Shown: piece by piece, positions 41,787-52,149 of the stretch
Position numbering within the stretch: position 1 is the stretch's first letter
Layout: each line of letters opens with the position of its first letter
DNA from: Lepidostoma basale
Taxonomy: Eukaryota; Arthropoda; Insecta; Trichoptera; Lepidostomatidae
Assembly: GCA_022606425.2 (NCBI GenBank)
Contig: JAHDVF020000160.1
Coordinates: forward strand, 1 to 64,000
Length of the DNA: 64,000 bases
Direction of reading: 5' to 3'
Program-made: the position numbers and the translations under genes
The notes under the pieces: model-generated
What the model saw: the letters and a program-made list of their open reading frames with translations, nothing else
The model's database searches: none
Told to the model about the DNA's origin: nothing

Positions 41787-42765
41787 TCTGGCCTGGTATC
41801 TATTATAAGAGGGTCTAACGAGGCTTAAATAGAACATAATCTATTATAAGAGGGTCTAATAGGAAATAATCTATTATTAGAGGGTCTAACGAAAATCTAA
41901 GAGAGATAATCTATTATACGATGGTCTAATAGGAGATAATCTATTCTACAAAACAAACAAACAAACCATCACGCCGTTTCCCCGCAGGGGTAGGCAGAGA
42001 GAATGGACCGCCACACTACTCTATCCTGGCAAACCTCTCTAGATTCGTCCACATTCATACAACGAGTCATACACGCACGTCGATTTCTCCGACTTCTAAC
42101 ATGACCAACCATTAAAATTAGATTAATTTGGTCATGCCATGTTTTCCTCGGTCTGTCTCGACTTCGTACCCCATTTACATCATTAACGTATACTTTCTTA
42201 ACCATTCTTTCTCCATCCATGCGTTCCATATGTCCGAACCAACACAGCGATCCTTTCATAATTTTGTTCATAATACCTTCTTCCGCTCTACATTCATTTC
42301 TTATATCAGCATTTGAGATTCTGTCGTATATCGTTCTATCACACATACGTCTTAGGGACCTCATCTCTACCGCATTTATTCTACTCTCATCCTTCTTCTG
42401 CCAGTTCCATGCTTCGCTTCCATACATTAGGGTTGGGACCAAAACTCCATTGTGAACGGCCGTTTTCGCTTTCATTGATATTATGCATATGATCTATTAT
42501 ACGATGGTCTAAAAGGAGATAATCTATTATACGAGGATCTAACGAGGGTCTAATAGGATATACTCTATTATACTCGTATTATAAGAGGGTCTAACGAGGG
42601 TCTAATAGGAGATAATCTATTATAAAAAGGTCTAACGAGCGTTTAATAGGTGATAATCTATCAAAGAGGGTCTAACGCGGGTCTAAGAGCAGATAATCTA
42701 TTACAACAGGGTCTAATAAGAGATAATCTATTATAAGAGGGTCTAATAGGAGATAATCTAATAAT
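41787..42765. repeat. 30-bp minisatellite split by an RTE-A insertion
   Basis: Units of the type TAATCTATTATAAGAGGGTC / TAATAGGAGA repeat in 41787..41947 and again in 42480..42765. The interruption is the RTE-A copy at 41948..42479. Confidence 0.85.
41948..42479 (-). mobile_element. RTE-A (GTTT subfamily) fragment inside the 30-bp minisatellite
   Basis: Reversed tail AAAACAAACAAACAAACCAT. An uninterrupted frame at 41969..42475 (168 residues) encodes AKTAVHNGVLVPTLMYGSEA, MCDRTIYDRISNADIRNECR, WFGHMERMDGERMVKKVYVN and ends RSILSAYPCGETA*. It looks recent. Confidence 0.85.
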
Positions 42766-42769
42766 ACAT

Positions 42770-43195
42770 GTACGAAATATTTCTGCATGTCATTGGTACA
42801 ATGTAATTATATTATGCACCGAATTATCAGCATAATTTGTGTAATTGCGAAAGTTAATGGGACAAATGTTTTTATCATTAGAATATTTTTATCGCCGACT
42901 GCAATCTCAGGGTCCTCGCTGATAGCTAATTTCTGGTTATAAAATACAGATTTGTATTTGGAACCAACGCTTCAGGCAGGCGTGTTCAAACGAAAGGAAG
43001 CGCCATGGAAGTGTGCGAGTCGTGTTTCACTGTTTATTATACGCATAATAATAATTGCAACGGAATAGAGATCTCTTACAAGGGAAGGGCACGACATAGG
43101 AATTTGACTTTGAGATGGAATTTGGCAGGATTTTAGTATCACTTAAAAGTCGTCCATAGTCAAAGTAAGAAAGCACAATATCCAACCAATTTCTA
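42770..43195. other. Unassigned stretch
   Basis: No gene or element recognised between the minisatellite and the next RTE-A fragment. Confidence 0.3.
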
Positions 43196-43199
43196 GAAA

Positions 43200-44185
43200 G
43201 CCTACCGTTGCTTAGAGTGTCGAATAAAAATATAAGAAGTGAATGCGGTGCGAATGATGGTGTTATGAACAAAATAATGAAAGGATCATTAAAATGGTTT
43301 GGACACATGGAAAGAATGAATGAAGAAAGAATGGTATAACAAGTATATGTTAACGATGTAAGTGGAACTAGAAATACAGGAAGACCGAGGAAAACGTGGC
43401 ACGATCAATTAAATCAAATATTGAATGTCGCCCACGTAAGGAGTCAGAGAAATCGACGCGCGTGCATGACACGATATATGAATGTTTACACATAGTCTAA
43501 GATACCTCATTTCTAATGTATTTACTCTACTTTCATCCTTCTTTTGCCATTTCTTCAAGCTTCACTTCCATACGTAAGGGTCGGTACAAGATCACCATTG
43601 TGCACTGCCATTTTAACTTTTTTGAATAGCCTTTTGTTTGCGATGACAACTTTAAGTGCATCATTCACTTTGTTGCCTGCCCCAACCCTTCTTTCAATAT
43701 CCCTCTCCATTGTAAACATACTACCTAAATATACAGAACTGTTTTCATTAATCTACCGAAAAAGCAAATTATCCATAGCACTTATGTGCTACAGGGATAT
43801 TACGGAGTTCTAGTGCCAACCCTTACGTATAGATTTGAGGCTTTTAGCTTGTAAAAAAGAATGAAAGTAGGATAAATGCCGTAGAAATGAGATCACTGAG
43901 AGGAATGTACGGGAAAACGATATATGATAGAATACCGAACGACAAAATAAGGAAGAAATGTAAGGCAGATGATTGCATCATAAGTAAAATTAAAAATTAT
44001 CCCTGAGATGGTTTGGACATTTGGAAAGATTGGACGAGAAAATAATGGTTAAAATGTTGTATACAAGCAGTGTGAGTAGAAAGAGAAGCCGTGGAAGACC
44101 AAGGAAAGCATGGCATGACCAAATTATTCAAATACTAACAGGCAGCCACATATGAAGTCAGAAAAATCGACGAGGGTGCATGTTC
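43200..44185. mobile_element. Three RTE-A fragments, alternating orientation
   Basis: Plus 43205..43490 (IRSECGANDGVMNKIMKGSL region to ACMTRYMNV). Minus about 43490..43740 (reversed SEAWNW, VHNG, GAGNKVN and EFVYLGSM regions). Plus about 43815..44185 (GVLVPTLTYRFEAF, RIPNDKIRKKCKADDCIISK, WFGHLERLDEKIMVKMLYTS). Frames are all broken. Confidence 0.65.
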
Positions 44186-44671
44186 TTCTTCTTCTTCTTT
44201 GCTAGCCTTCTTCCCTCCACTGCTATATATCGGCCTCTTCCAATTTCTTCCACTCGTCTCTATCCTGCCCCCTTTGTATCCAAGATTTTCCAACCCTTTT
44301 GACAATATCATCGGTGGCCTTCAGACACTTCGCCTATTTGCCCATGGTCTCCAACTGAGTATCCTGGGTGCCCATCTGTTGCCACCCTGTCTAGCCAAGT
44401 GTCCAGCCCATTGCCATTTCAATTTTGCTACTCGGTCCATGACGTCAGCAACCCTGGTGCGGCGTCTGATTTCTTCATTCCTTATGCGGTCACGCAAGCT
44501 CACACCAAGTATCTGTCTTTCCATGGACCTCTGTGTACACTTGAGCCTGTGGACACTTTTTGCTGTAAGAGTTATCGTCTCTAGTCCGTATGTCATCATG
44601 GGCAGTATACACATGTCGTAGACCTTTCTTTTGAGACAAACCGGTATTTCATCATTTTCATTAGATGTCAC
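44183..44671 (-). mobile_element. RTE-B 3' fragment
   Basis: Reversed tail TTCTTCTTCTTCTTTG. A frame at 44321..44671 encodes CLKRKVYDMCILPMMTYGLE, KCTQRSMERQILGVSLRDRI, LKWQWAGHLARQGGNRWAPR and ILSWRPWANRRSV. Closest in this window to the copy at 12060..12475. Confidence 0.75.
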
Positions 44672-44925
44672 TCATGAAAAAATCCCATATAACACAACAT
44701 CTCAAAGAACTTCACTGGCATAAGAGTCCAGAAAGAATCCAGTATAAACTCTTCTGGACAGTCTTCAAAGCGCTACATGGAATGGCTCTAAATTATATAT
44801 CCGAACTCTGTATAACGCCTAAATACAAGGAAATCCACACCTCGCTCGGCGAACTCCTCGGCAATAGGAAGATTAGTTGAGTCAAAGCGTTGCCCTAGTA
44901 CAAAGCGTTGCCCTAGATCCTGTGG
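44672..44925 (+). mobile_element. CRL fragment
   Basis: Encodes KKSHITQHLKELHWHKSPER, IQYKLFWTVFKALHGMALNY and a decayed LRLKYKEIHTSLGELLG continuation. A CAAAGCGTTGCCCTAG string is duplicated at its end. Confidence 0.7.
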
Positions 44926-44929
44926 ACAC

Positions 44930-45060
44930 TTTTTGCTAACAAGAGTTACGATGCATGTTACGATGTATGAATGTAGAGGAAGCTGTGGCAGGAGAGTGCA
45001 GTGTGGCGGTCCATCCTCTCTGTCTACAACTCCGGAGAAACTTATTAATATTATGATGTG
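44930..45060 (+). mobile_element. RTE-A 3' end scrap
   Basis: CATGTTACGATGTATGAATG and GTGTGGCGGTCCATCCTCTC then CAACTCCGGAGAAACT, without the TTAG tail. Confidence 0.5.
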
Positions 45061-45404
45061 TCCCCTCTAAAACAGTAATTGCCGTATTTGTAGAAGGTGA
45101 ATTATATTTTTTTTATATGTGGTTAACAAGTCACCATGACTCTTGTGATTGTGTATATTTTACTTAAAAGATATTTATTATAATGACCATGTATGATATA
45201 AAATAATACGTATATTGCTGTGCGGAAGATTTTGCTGTGTAGATTTAATTTTTTTTATGATTTAATCAAATGTTTGCTTTGACAGTGCATATCAAGATGT
45301 GGTAATTGCTGCGTTTATACGTAAATATTTATTGTTTCTGAACAATGATATAAAACCCCATATTAATTAATTATTTACTATACTTTCGCATGAAGAACTT
45401 AATT
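45061..45404. other. Unassigned AT-rich stretch
   Basis: Nothing coding. GAACAATGATATAAAACCCC near 45340 resembles an end of the inverted repeat at 62577..62698. Confidence 0.3.
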
Positions 45405-46430
45405 CGTGGTGTGACATTCTTCTTTTCGGTTTCAATCTAAAGATTGGTCTGCAGCAAGGCGACGCATCTTCTCTTCCACTCCGCTCGGTCCTCGGCAACT
45501 CTCTTCAACTCAGCATAGGAGGTGCAGCCCATCTTTTTCTTCTTCTTCTTCCTCAGTCTATTCCCGCCCACTTATTCCGGGTTATTCCGACGTGTCTGTT
45601 CAGATCATCCTTCCACCGTAGTTGCGGTCGCCCTGCACTTCTCTTTGCCGTCCACGGTCTCCAATTCAGCAGTCTTCTTGTCCACTTTTCATCTGAGCTT
45701 ATGGCTACGTGACCTGCCCATTGCCATTTTACAGTCCCCACCCGGTGGATGATATCAGTGACCTTTGTTTTTTCTCTCACCGTATCGTTTCTGACCCTGT
45801 CTCTTAGGCTTATTCCTAACATGGCTCTTTCCATGACTCTTTGGGTCACTCGTAGTTTCTCGGCACTTTGTTTGGACAATGTTACAGTTTCAAGACTATA
45901 AGTACCAACTGGCAGAACGCAGGTTTCGTTTCAGGTTGATCGGTATTTTCCGGTTTTTAAGGACGTAACTCATGTTTCCGAAAGCTGCCCAGCTTAGTCC
46001 AATTCTTATTTTTATCTCTGCGGTTTGGTAATCTCGGCCCAATCGAATATTGAATGTTGTGTCCCAGGTACGAATATTGTGCAGTTCATATCTCGGCAAA
46101 TCTTGTCTAGGTACTCCTGGCGAGGTATTCCTCTACCAATCGATCCCTCGACTATTCCCTCCAACACATCATGCAGGAAACATTCGTGTCGCAACACATG
46201 ACCAATCCATCTTGCGCGCCTCTCCGCTATGGTGTTCAACATGTGTCTGTTCTCTTCAACTCTGCTGAGAACCTCCTCATTTGTAACGTGGTCCCTACAT
46301 GAAACATGGGCAATTCGTCGGTAGGTCCACATCTCAAACGCCTCCAGCCTTTTGCCCTCTCTCTCTTTCGCCCAGGCACCAAGTCTCGCAGCCGTATAGT
46401 AAAACACTCCACACCAATGTTTTTATTAGT
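45405..46430 (-). mobile_element. RTE-C, RTE-B, RTE-C fragments in series
   Basis: 45405..45535: minus strand KKMGCTSYAELKRVAEDRAE then WKRRC, an RTE-C end. 45540..46055: RTE-B with CTTCTTCTTCTTCC tail, AMLGISLRDRVRNDTVREKT, VKWQWAGHVAISSDEKWTRR and NIRLGRDYQTAEIKIRIGLS. 46056..46430: RTE-C with LEAFEMWTYRRIAHVSCRDH, ERRARWIGHVLRHECFLHDV and LEGIVEGSIGRGIPRQEYLD. Confidence 0.7.
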
Positions 46431-46534
46431 TGTTTTCGAAGGTCTATGTTATTGGACTCGAATATTAAATATAATAATAACACAGTTGTAAAATTTGTAT
46501 ATAAACCACTGAATTCTTTATAAACACCAAACCG

Positions 46535-46561
46535 GTTTCGCTCCCGCCGGAGCTTCGTCAG
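46535..46561 (-). ncRNA. Hammerhead-ribozyme-like core with strong helix II
   Basis: On the minus strand CTGACGA (46561..46555), A, GCTCC, loop GGCG, GGAGC, GAAAC (46539..46535). Five perfect G-C-rich pairs in helix II. The preceding CAGAATATTCTG palindrome could form a helix I hairpin. Helix III and the cleavage triplet were not established. Confidence 0.42.
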
Positions 46562-46781
46562 GGTACAGAATATTCTGTTAAGTGTGTTGGTCTTTATATA
46601 ATAAATAACTAGCTGACCCGGCAACACTTCGCTATTGCTATATTCGAGAATATAAATACACCCAATATATATTAAACAAATACAATTAAAGTTCAATATG
46701 AATTAATTTATTGGATTAAATGCCATGTGTATAGGTGCAAAAATGTGCGTATTTTAATACTAATATGAGTTAAATAATTGA

Positions 46782-47022
46782 AGGCTAGACATTACAAAGG
46801 TGCCAAGTATATACATAAAGTAAAAAAATAGTTTTTGATGCCAATTGGTCTTAAATATAAAGGTCAATAACTGTGCTAAAGTGCATAATGATTGAATAAT
46901 TCAGTGTAGTTCAAACATCACCCTAAAGATGTCACTTACGTGACTTACGGAACAAAAACAGTTTTAGCTTATTTTTTCTGCTTTTTGTTTAAACCACTTG
47001 GCACCTTTGCAATGTCCAGCCC
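46782..47022. mobile_element. Short MITE with 27-bp inverted repeats
   Basis: AGGCTAGACATTACAAAGG and TGCCAAGT on the left (46782..46808) are matched by ACTTGGCACCTTTGCAATG and TCCAGCCCT on the right (46996..47022). About 241 bp, no coding content. The target duplication is not clear. Confidence 0.6.
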
Positions 47023-47118
47023 TCAAATGTTTCCTAAATATTTTATATGAAATTTAATAAACAAATAAATAAGACTGTATCTAACTAACTAACTAACTAA
47101 CTAACCATCACGCCGTCT

Positions 47119-47829
47119 CACAGTGGTCCGGATTTGGGAAACAGTGGACTTAGGAACCAAAGTCATTATTTCGATTTGAAAAAAATTGCTTGCTGTAGAA
47201 AATCTAATTTGTAACTATATTTGTCATGTTCAACTTTTCGTTATTTGGAGCTTAACATGGTTTAAAAAAATACAAACGAAAAAAATGTATGGAGTAAAAT
47301 TGAATTATATTTTTTTCTCAATATATTTTAAATTGCAAGCAACGAAACTTTTTGTATATTAACGTATGTAATTAGCACTTTATGTCCATATTTTTTTCTT
47401 TCCAATATACTTGCATTCTTGGCGTTAAATTGCAGTTGAACTTTAAAAAAAAATATTTTTATTTCACAACACAACAAATGTTTCTGCCAGAAGATTTGGT
47501 TGGGTGGTTATGATGCACAATTATTTCTTTATTACAAATAAGAAAACCAAAATTGCCTATCACCTCCAGTTTTTTAAATATTCTCCAAAAACTGCATTTT
47601 AAAGTATGAAAACCCATGCTTACAAATATAATGTTCTTATAATGGAGTGCTACATAATAATTTATTTTATGAATGAGTCGTTACTGCAGTTTTTAAGAAT
47701 TATGCGAAACAAATAAATAATTATTAGCACCTTCTTTATGGTAATAATTCACCGTTATGACTTATTTGATGAATCATTAAAGGAATTTCCTGCACTTTCT
47801 AAGAATTATATGGAATAAATAATATAAAA
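47119..47829. repeat. Left long inverted repeat of Transib
   Basis: About 710 bp, near-identical to the reverse complement of 49417..50126 in every segment I compared. Differences include AACTATATTT versus AACAATATTT, and a few bases near the inner end. It encodes the last residues and stop of the truncated transposase frame. Confidence 0.85.
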
Positions 47830-49118
47830 TTGCTGCGGATGGAGTATCTGTAATAATAGTAGCTACTTTGCCATCTATCATTGTCATGTGCAGCTCATGA
47901 GTAATTTCGTAATTACCGCATTTTGATGCAACCAAATTACGTATTTCTTCCTTCATTGCCGCATTTTCTTGGTTGACAAAGTCAATGGTTTCTTTTGCGA
48001 ACTGGAATTTGACAGGCCTACAGTAAAACGTCGAAGATGGCTTCGGATTTTCCCAAATGACCACATTGTTCGACTCCAACTTCAAAAGAACAAGGCTCGT
48101 CATGAACACCGAAGACTCATCAAATTCTGTCAGTTCACTCTTCTGCCTATAATTGCTTTGTGTTGAAGATCCGTCAAATCCCCATTTGCTTGTTAGCTTC
48201 AGATTCCCACTCGAAATACCTAGTTTGTCTCCCACAATTTGCAGGATCTTCTGAATAGTCAAATCCAAAAGTGCTTGCAAGTTCACTTTTGCTCCGTGTT
48301 CAGATATTTCAACGTCTTTGGCATCCGGATAGCACCTCTTCTTAGCTTCTAATAATTTGTGGTAGGAAGGAAGCTGCAGAGAATTCTTCCAATCTGACAT
48401 TGCAGCCCTTAACGTCAGATATTTCCACTTTGACAGATCTAATGAAGTAGTAAGAGCCAAAGCTTGGTTTTCCTGATTTGTTTTCTTCTTTTCCTTATCG
48501 AATAAATGCGATTTGACATCTGGGGCTTTGTCAGGATTCTTCAAGAGGTGATCAATAATGCGAGCAAGGATCTCTTTTTCATTCGATTTTAGCCTAGTGA
48601 CTAAAGCAAAAGCTAACTTCTCTTCCGAATAGTCACTCAATGTACCCGACCGCCCTTTTCTTCTGCTTGTTCCCCAGGTCTGCAAATGGTTTTCTCGTTT
48701 GAACTTCTGTAGAAGTGCCCATATCTTTAGTGGCCATAGATGTAGATGCTATGATGATTTCATTAGATTCCGCTAAATATTGATCCTCTTGCTCTAAATA
48801 TTCGGTTTCTGCAATATTTTCGGTTTCTTTAAAAATCTCGGCGAGATTTACGGAATTGCAGGAAGGCCACTGGATTCTTGCTTTCAACCAGTTCAAATGC
48901 TTATTTATAAATTTGTTTTGAATTCTGTGGGCCGCGGTCCATCTGCTCTTCAAGTTGACAGTGAGATATCTTGCAAATTTCAATATCACTTCAGAATCTT
49001 CTGGTGATATTTCAAGCGAAATGGAGTTCAAAATTGCTCGGTGGAGTCGCTTGTAGTCCTTGAGGTCTCCTTCTCGTAGAAATGTGTAAATGTCCATATG
49101 AGTGCCAAATCGAGTCAT
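47777..49118 (-). pseudogene. RAG1-related Transib transposase, frameshifted and C-terminally truncated
   Basis: Two overlapping frames: 48633..49118 (161 residues, MTRFGTHMDIYTFL start) and 47777..48685 (302 residues), joined by a frameshift near 48640. The first part has RAILNSISLEISPEDSEVIL, an NKFINKHLNWLKARIQWP segment and FADLGNKQKKR. The second has SKWGFDGSS with the first catalytic D (residue 171, codon 48175..48173), IWENPKPSSTFYCRPVKFQF, and HMTMIDGKVATIITD with the second D (residue 271, codon 47875..47873). The 100-residue spacing is close to D600-D708 of RAG1. The third catalytic Glu and zinc-binding C-terminus are missing. From residue about 286 the frame is inverted-repeat sequence (YYLFHIILRKC) and stops. 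The enzyme would cleave at the CACAGTG ends, but this copy is dead. Confidence 0.85.
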
Positions 49119-49239
49119 GATTTTCAGGCCCTTTTCTGGTCGCGGTCAAGTTCAAGGTATGTTGCTTCTTCAAAAATTCAGTAGCTAGTAACCCAAAAAT
49201 GCGCTCCTGCGTGTTTTATATACGAAAAGAAGTAGGTGA

Positions 49240-49600
49240 ATTGATATGGTGATACATAAAATGAGTCATGAAGGTACCATTACAATTAAACGGGTATTCA
49301 TGAGTCTATTTTTATATTTGTTGCATATAATCCTTAGCAACTGCAGGAAATTGCCATAATGATTCATCAAATAAGCCGCGCTACCATTACCACGAAACAG
49401 GTAAAAATAGTATTTTTGTATATTATTTGTTCCATATAATTCTCAGAAAGTGCAGGAAATTCCTTTAATGATTCATCAAGTAAGTCATAACGGTGAATTA
49501 TTACCATAAAGAAGGTGTTAATAATTATTTATTTGTTTCGTATAATTCTTAAAAACTGCAGTAACGACTCATTCATAAAATAAATTATTATGTAGCACTC
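49240..49600. repeat. Sub-terminal imperfect tandem repeats in Transib
   Basis: Three diverged units of roughly 105..115 bp share CATATAAT(C/T)CT..., (A/G)CTGCAGGAAATT and ATGATTCATCAA(A/G)TAAG. Units begin near 49318, 49428 and 49540. The inner one lies outside the inverted repeat. Sub-terminal repeats often serve as transposase-binding sites in DNA transposons (inference here). Confidence 0.55.
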
Positions 49601-50126
49601 CATTATAATAACATTATATTTGTAAGCATGGGTTTTCATACTTTAAAATGCAGTTTTTGGAGAATATTTAAAAAACTGGAGGTGATAGGCAATTTTGGTT
49701 TTCTTATTTGTAATAAAGAAATAATTGTGCATCATAACCACCCAACCAAATCTTCTGGCAGAAACATTTGTTGTGTTGTGAAATAAAAATATTTTTTTTT
49801 AAAGTTCAACTGCAATTTAACGCCAAGAATGCAAGTATATTGGAAAGAAAAAAATATGGACATAAAGTGCTAATTACATACGTTAATATACAAAAAGTTT
49901 CGTTGCTTGCAATTTAAAATATATTGAGAAAAAAATATAATTCAATTTTACTCCATACATTTTTTTCGTTTGTATTTTTTTAAACCATGTTAAGCTCCAA
50001 ATAACGAAAAGTTGAACATGACAAATATTGTTACAAATTAGATTTTCTACAGCAAGCAATTTTTTTCAAATCGAAATAATGACTTTGGTTCCTAAGTCCA
50101 CTGTTTCCCAAATCCGGACCACTGTG
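49417..50126. repeat. Right long inverted repeat of Transib
   Basis: Inverted counterpart of 47119..47829. It lies on the 5' side of the transposase frame, so the left repeat looks like a copy of the 5' end placed where the 3' half of the gene should be. Confidence 0.85.
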
Positions 50127-50299
50127 CGTCTCCCCGAAGGGGTAGGCAGAAATAATGGACTGCCACACTTTTCTTTCCTGACATTTCTCTCGCTTCCTCA
50201 ACATTCATACATCGTGTCATGCACGCGCGTCGATTTCTCTGACTCCTCACATGGCCGACATTCAATATTTGATTTATTTGATCGTGCCACGTATTCCTC

Positions 50300-50635
50300 G
50301 AAAACTATGTATGGTAGAATGCCGAACGATGAAATTAGAAAGAAATGTAAGGCAGATGACTGCATCTTGGATAAAATTAAAAAAGGATCCCTGAGATGAT
50401 TTGGACATATGGAACGAATGGATGAGAGTAAAAAGTTGTACACAAGCGGCGTGAGTGGAAAAGAAGCCGAGGATGACCGAGGAAAACATGGCATCACCAA
50501 ATCAATCAATTACTAAAAGGCGGCCACATTCGAAGTCGTAATAATTGATGTGCGTGCATGATACGATGTATGAATGTAGAGCTTTGCCTACCCCTCCGGG
50601 GAAATGGCGTAATGGTTAGTTAGTTAGTTAATAAT
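50300..50635 (+). mobile_element. RTE-A 3' fragment
   Basis: Encodes TMYGRMPNDEIRKKCKADDC and ILDKIKKGSLR (stop), then broken DLDIWNEWMRVKSCTQAA-type frames and GGAAATGGCGTAATGGTTAG with a TTAG tail at about 50608..50628. Confidence 0.7.
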
Positions 50636-50639
50636 TGTA

Positions 50640-51083
50640 TAGTAAGAAAATGAACTTTCAATCAAGATATTTCAGTAAAATAGTTTGATTGCCTTTAAAA
50701 CATTTATTAAACTTTATTTAATAACATGTATTAATTATTTTTCCAGGTATTGCGGCTGTTAAAATAAACAAACTTAATATATTTATTAATATAAACCAAA
50801 GTATTTTAATTTTACCTTATAATAAATAACAGTACTTAATTACCAAGTGAAAAAAATATTAATAAAATCAGTGATATTTTAATTTAAATAAAAAAAAGTT
50901 ACTTATTTATAAATAATCTTGTGTGATATTATATAATATTATTATATAAGTGTTTTGAACTAAAAATAGCTCGATATACGATTCTAACAAGTATTTTGTT
51001 ATTGAAGGAATGTGAACTTATCAAAATCAAGTGTTGTTTCGATAGATTTTTGTTTAAAAGCCGTGCCATTGTAAAGCTGCAGG
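50640..51083 (+). promoter_or_regulatory. Probable promoter/5'UTR of the ABCC4-type gene
   Basis: AT-rich sequence free of recognised repeats upstream of the start codon. TATATAAG at 50943..50950 lies about 135 bp before the ATG and could act as a TATA element. No other element was identified. Confidence 0.3.
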
Positions 51084-51268
51084 ATGGACAGCGAGAAAAG
51101 AAAACTACCCCCGAATCCGAGGGAGACGACCAACCCCTTGTCGATCCTGACCTTCTTCTGGACTCTGCCGATCTTCGTGAAGGGGTACAAGAGACCTCTG
51201 GAACTGGATGACATGTATGAGGCGCTGAAGAAGGACAAGTCTGAAACCATCGGCGACACTTTGGAGCG
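51084..51268 (+). CDS. ABCC4: ABCC4/MRP4-type ABC transporter, coding exon 1
   Basis: The ATG at 51084 gives MDSEKRKLPPNPRETTNPLS. The conserved N-terminal cytoplasmic segment of short multidrug-resistance proteins follows: ILTFFWTLPIFVKGYKRPLE, then LDDMYEALKKD. The exon ends with LE plus the first two bases of an Arg codon at donor GCG/GTGAGT (51268). There is no TMD0 domain, so the protein belongs to the short MRP type (ABCC4-like). Such proteins export organic anions and conjugates across the plasma membrane using ATP. The exon is GC-rich compared with the surrounding intronic repeats. The Transib element ends 957 bp upstream. Confidence 0.88.
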
Positions 51269-51344
51269 GTGAGTACTAATTTATATGGCCATACAACTCT
51301 TGAAAAGTTTTAGCCTCCTTGATTATGTTATTCTGAGTTCCTTG

Positions 51345-52140
51345 AATTCATATCTGTCGGATCGTTCAAACAAACTTAAACTAAATCAATCCAAAACGGA
51401 ATTTCTCTGGACTTCTACCGCAAAGCGTCAACATCTTATCGATCATTCTTCAATTTCAACAGCTGACAATGATATCGTTCCCAAAAACTCCACAAAGCTT
51501 ATTGTGTTTATCTTGACGCAAATCTGTCTCTAAAATCCCAAATTAATAACACGGTCAGCGCTAGTTTCTTCCACCTAAGACGATTAAAATCCGTCAAAAT
51601 GAGTATTCCCCGTGACACTTTCAAAACTCTTGTAAATTCCTTCATTGTGTCACGACTTGATTATTGTAATGGAATTTATGCAAACATTCCAAAACAACAA
51701 ATAAACAAACTTCAATCTGCGTTCAATGCAGCAGCAAGACTCTTTAAAGGCATTCCAAAAAAGTCCCATATAACACAAAATCTCAAAGAACATCACTGGC
51801 TTAAAAGTCCAGAAAGAATCCAGTATAAACTCTGCTGGACAGTCTTCAAAGCGTTACATGGATGGCACCAACTTATATATCTGAACTCTGTATAATGGAC
51901 AGCCTAAATACAAGGAAATCCACACTTCGCTCGGCGAACTCATCGGCATTAGGAAGATTAGTTGAGCCGAAGCGTTGCCCCAGTACAAATTTCGGGGATC
52001 GAGCGTTCGCGGTAGCCGGTCCATCAGCTTGGAACAATCTCCCTTCACACCTCAGATGCATAAATTTAATGATCCGACAGATTTCAGATCTAAATTGAAA
52101 ACCCATATTTTTCATATTTCATACTCAATTTAAACATTTA
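51345..52140 (+). mobile_element. CRL 3' fragment in transporter intron 1
   Basis: Encodes NKLKLNQSKTEFLWTSTAKR, SIPRDTFKTLVNSFIVSRLD and FNAAARLFKGIPKKSHITQN, then RSANSSALGRLVEPKRCPST and AGPSAWNNLPSHLRC. Two frameshifts (near 51500 and 51860). Sense orientation relative to the transporter. Confidence 0.8.
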
Positions 52141-52149
52141 TACTTTGTT

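Larger units (their letters stand above)
47119..50126 (-). mobile_element. Transib-superfamily DNA transposon, 3008 bp, long inverted repeats
   Basis: The element begins CACAGTGGTCCGGATTTGGG and ends with the exact complement. It is flanked by a 5-bp direct repeat CGTCT (47114..47118 and 50127..50131). Removing it restores the RTE-A sequence seen elsewhere (CATCACGCCGTCTCCCCGAA). Transib ends start CAC(A/T)(A/G)TG and give 5-bp GC-rich duplications (family knowledge), and CACAGTG equals the RAG signal heptamer. The inverted repeats run about 47119..47829 and 49417..50126, far longer than usual for Transib. The coding strand is minus. Confidence 0.88.
47085..50290 (-). mobile_element. RTE-A 3' fragment split by the Transib element
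   Basis: CTAACTAACTAACTAACCAT at 47085..47108 and CGCCGTCT to 47118 continue after the insertion as CGTCTCCCCGAAGGGGTAGG from 50127, then through antisense RACMTRCMNVEE to about 50290. It provides the empty-site reference for the Transib insertion. Confidence 0.85.

Noticed and set aside
41787..42765. A CRISPR-like array because of regular repeats
   Set aside because: Units are contiguous without unique spacers, in a eukaryotic context; it is a minisatellite.
47119..47160. A full RAG recombination signal (heptamer, 12/23 spacer, nonamer) at the Transib end
   Set aside because: The heptamer matches exactly, but no convincing nonamer was seen at either spacing.
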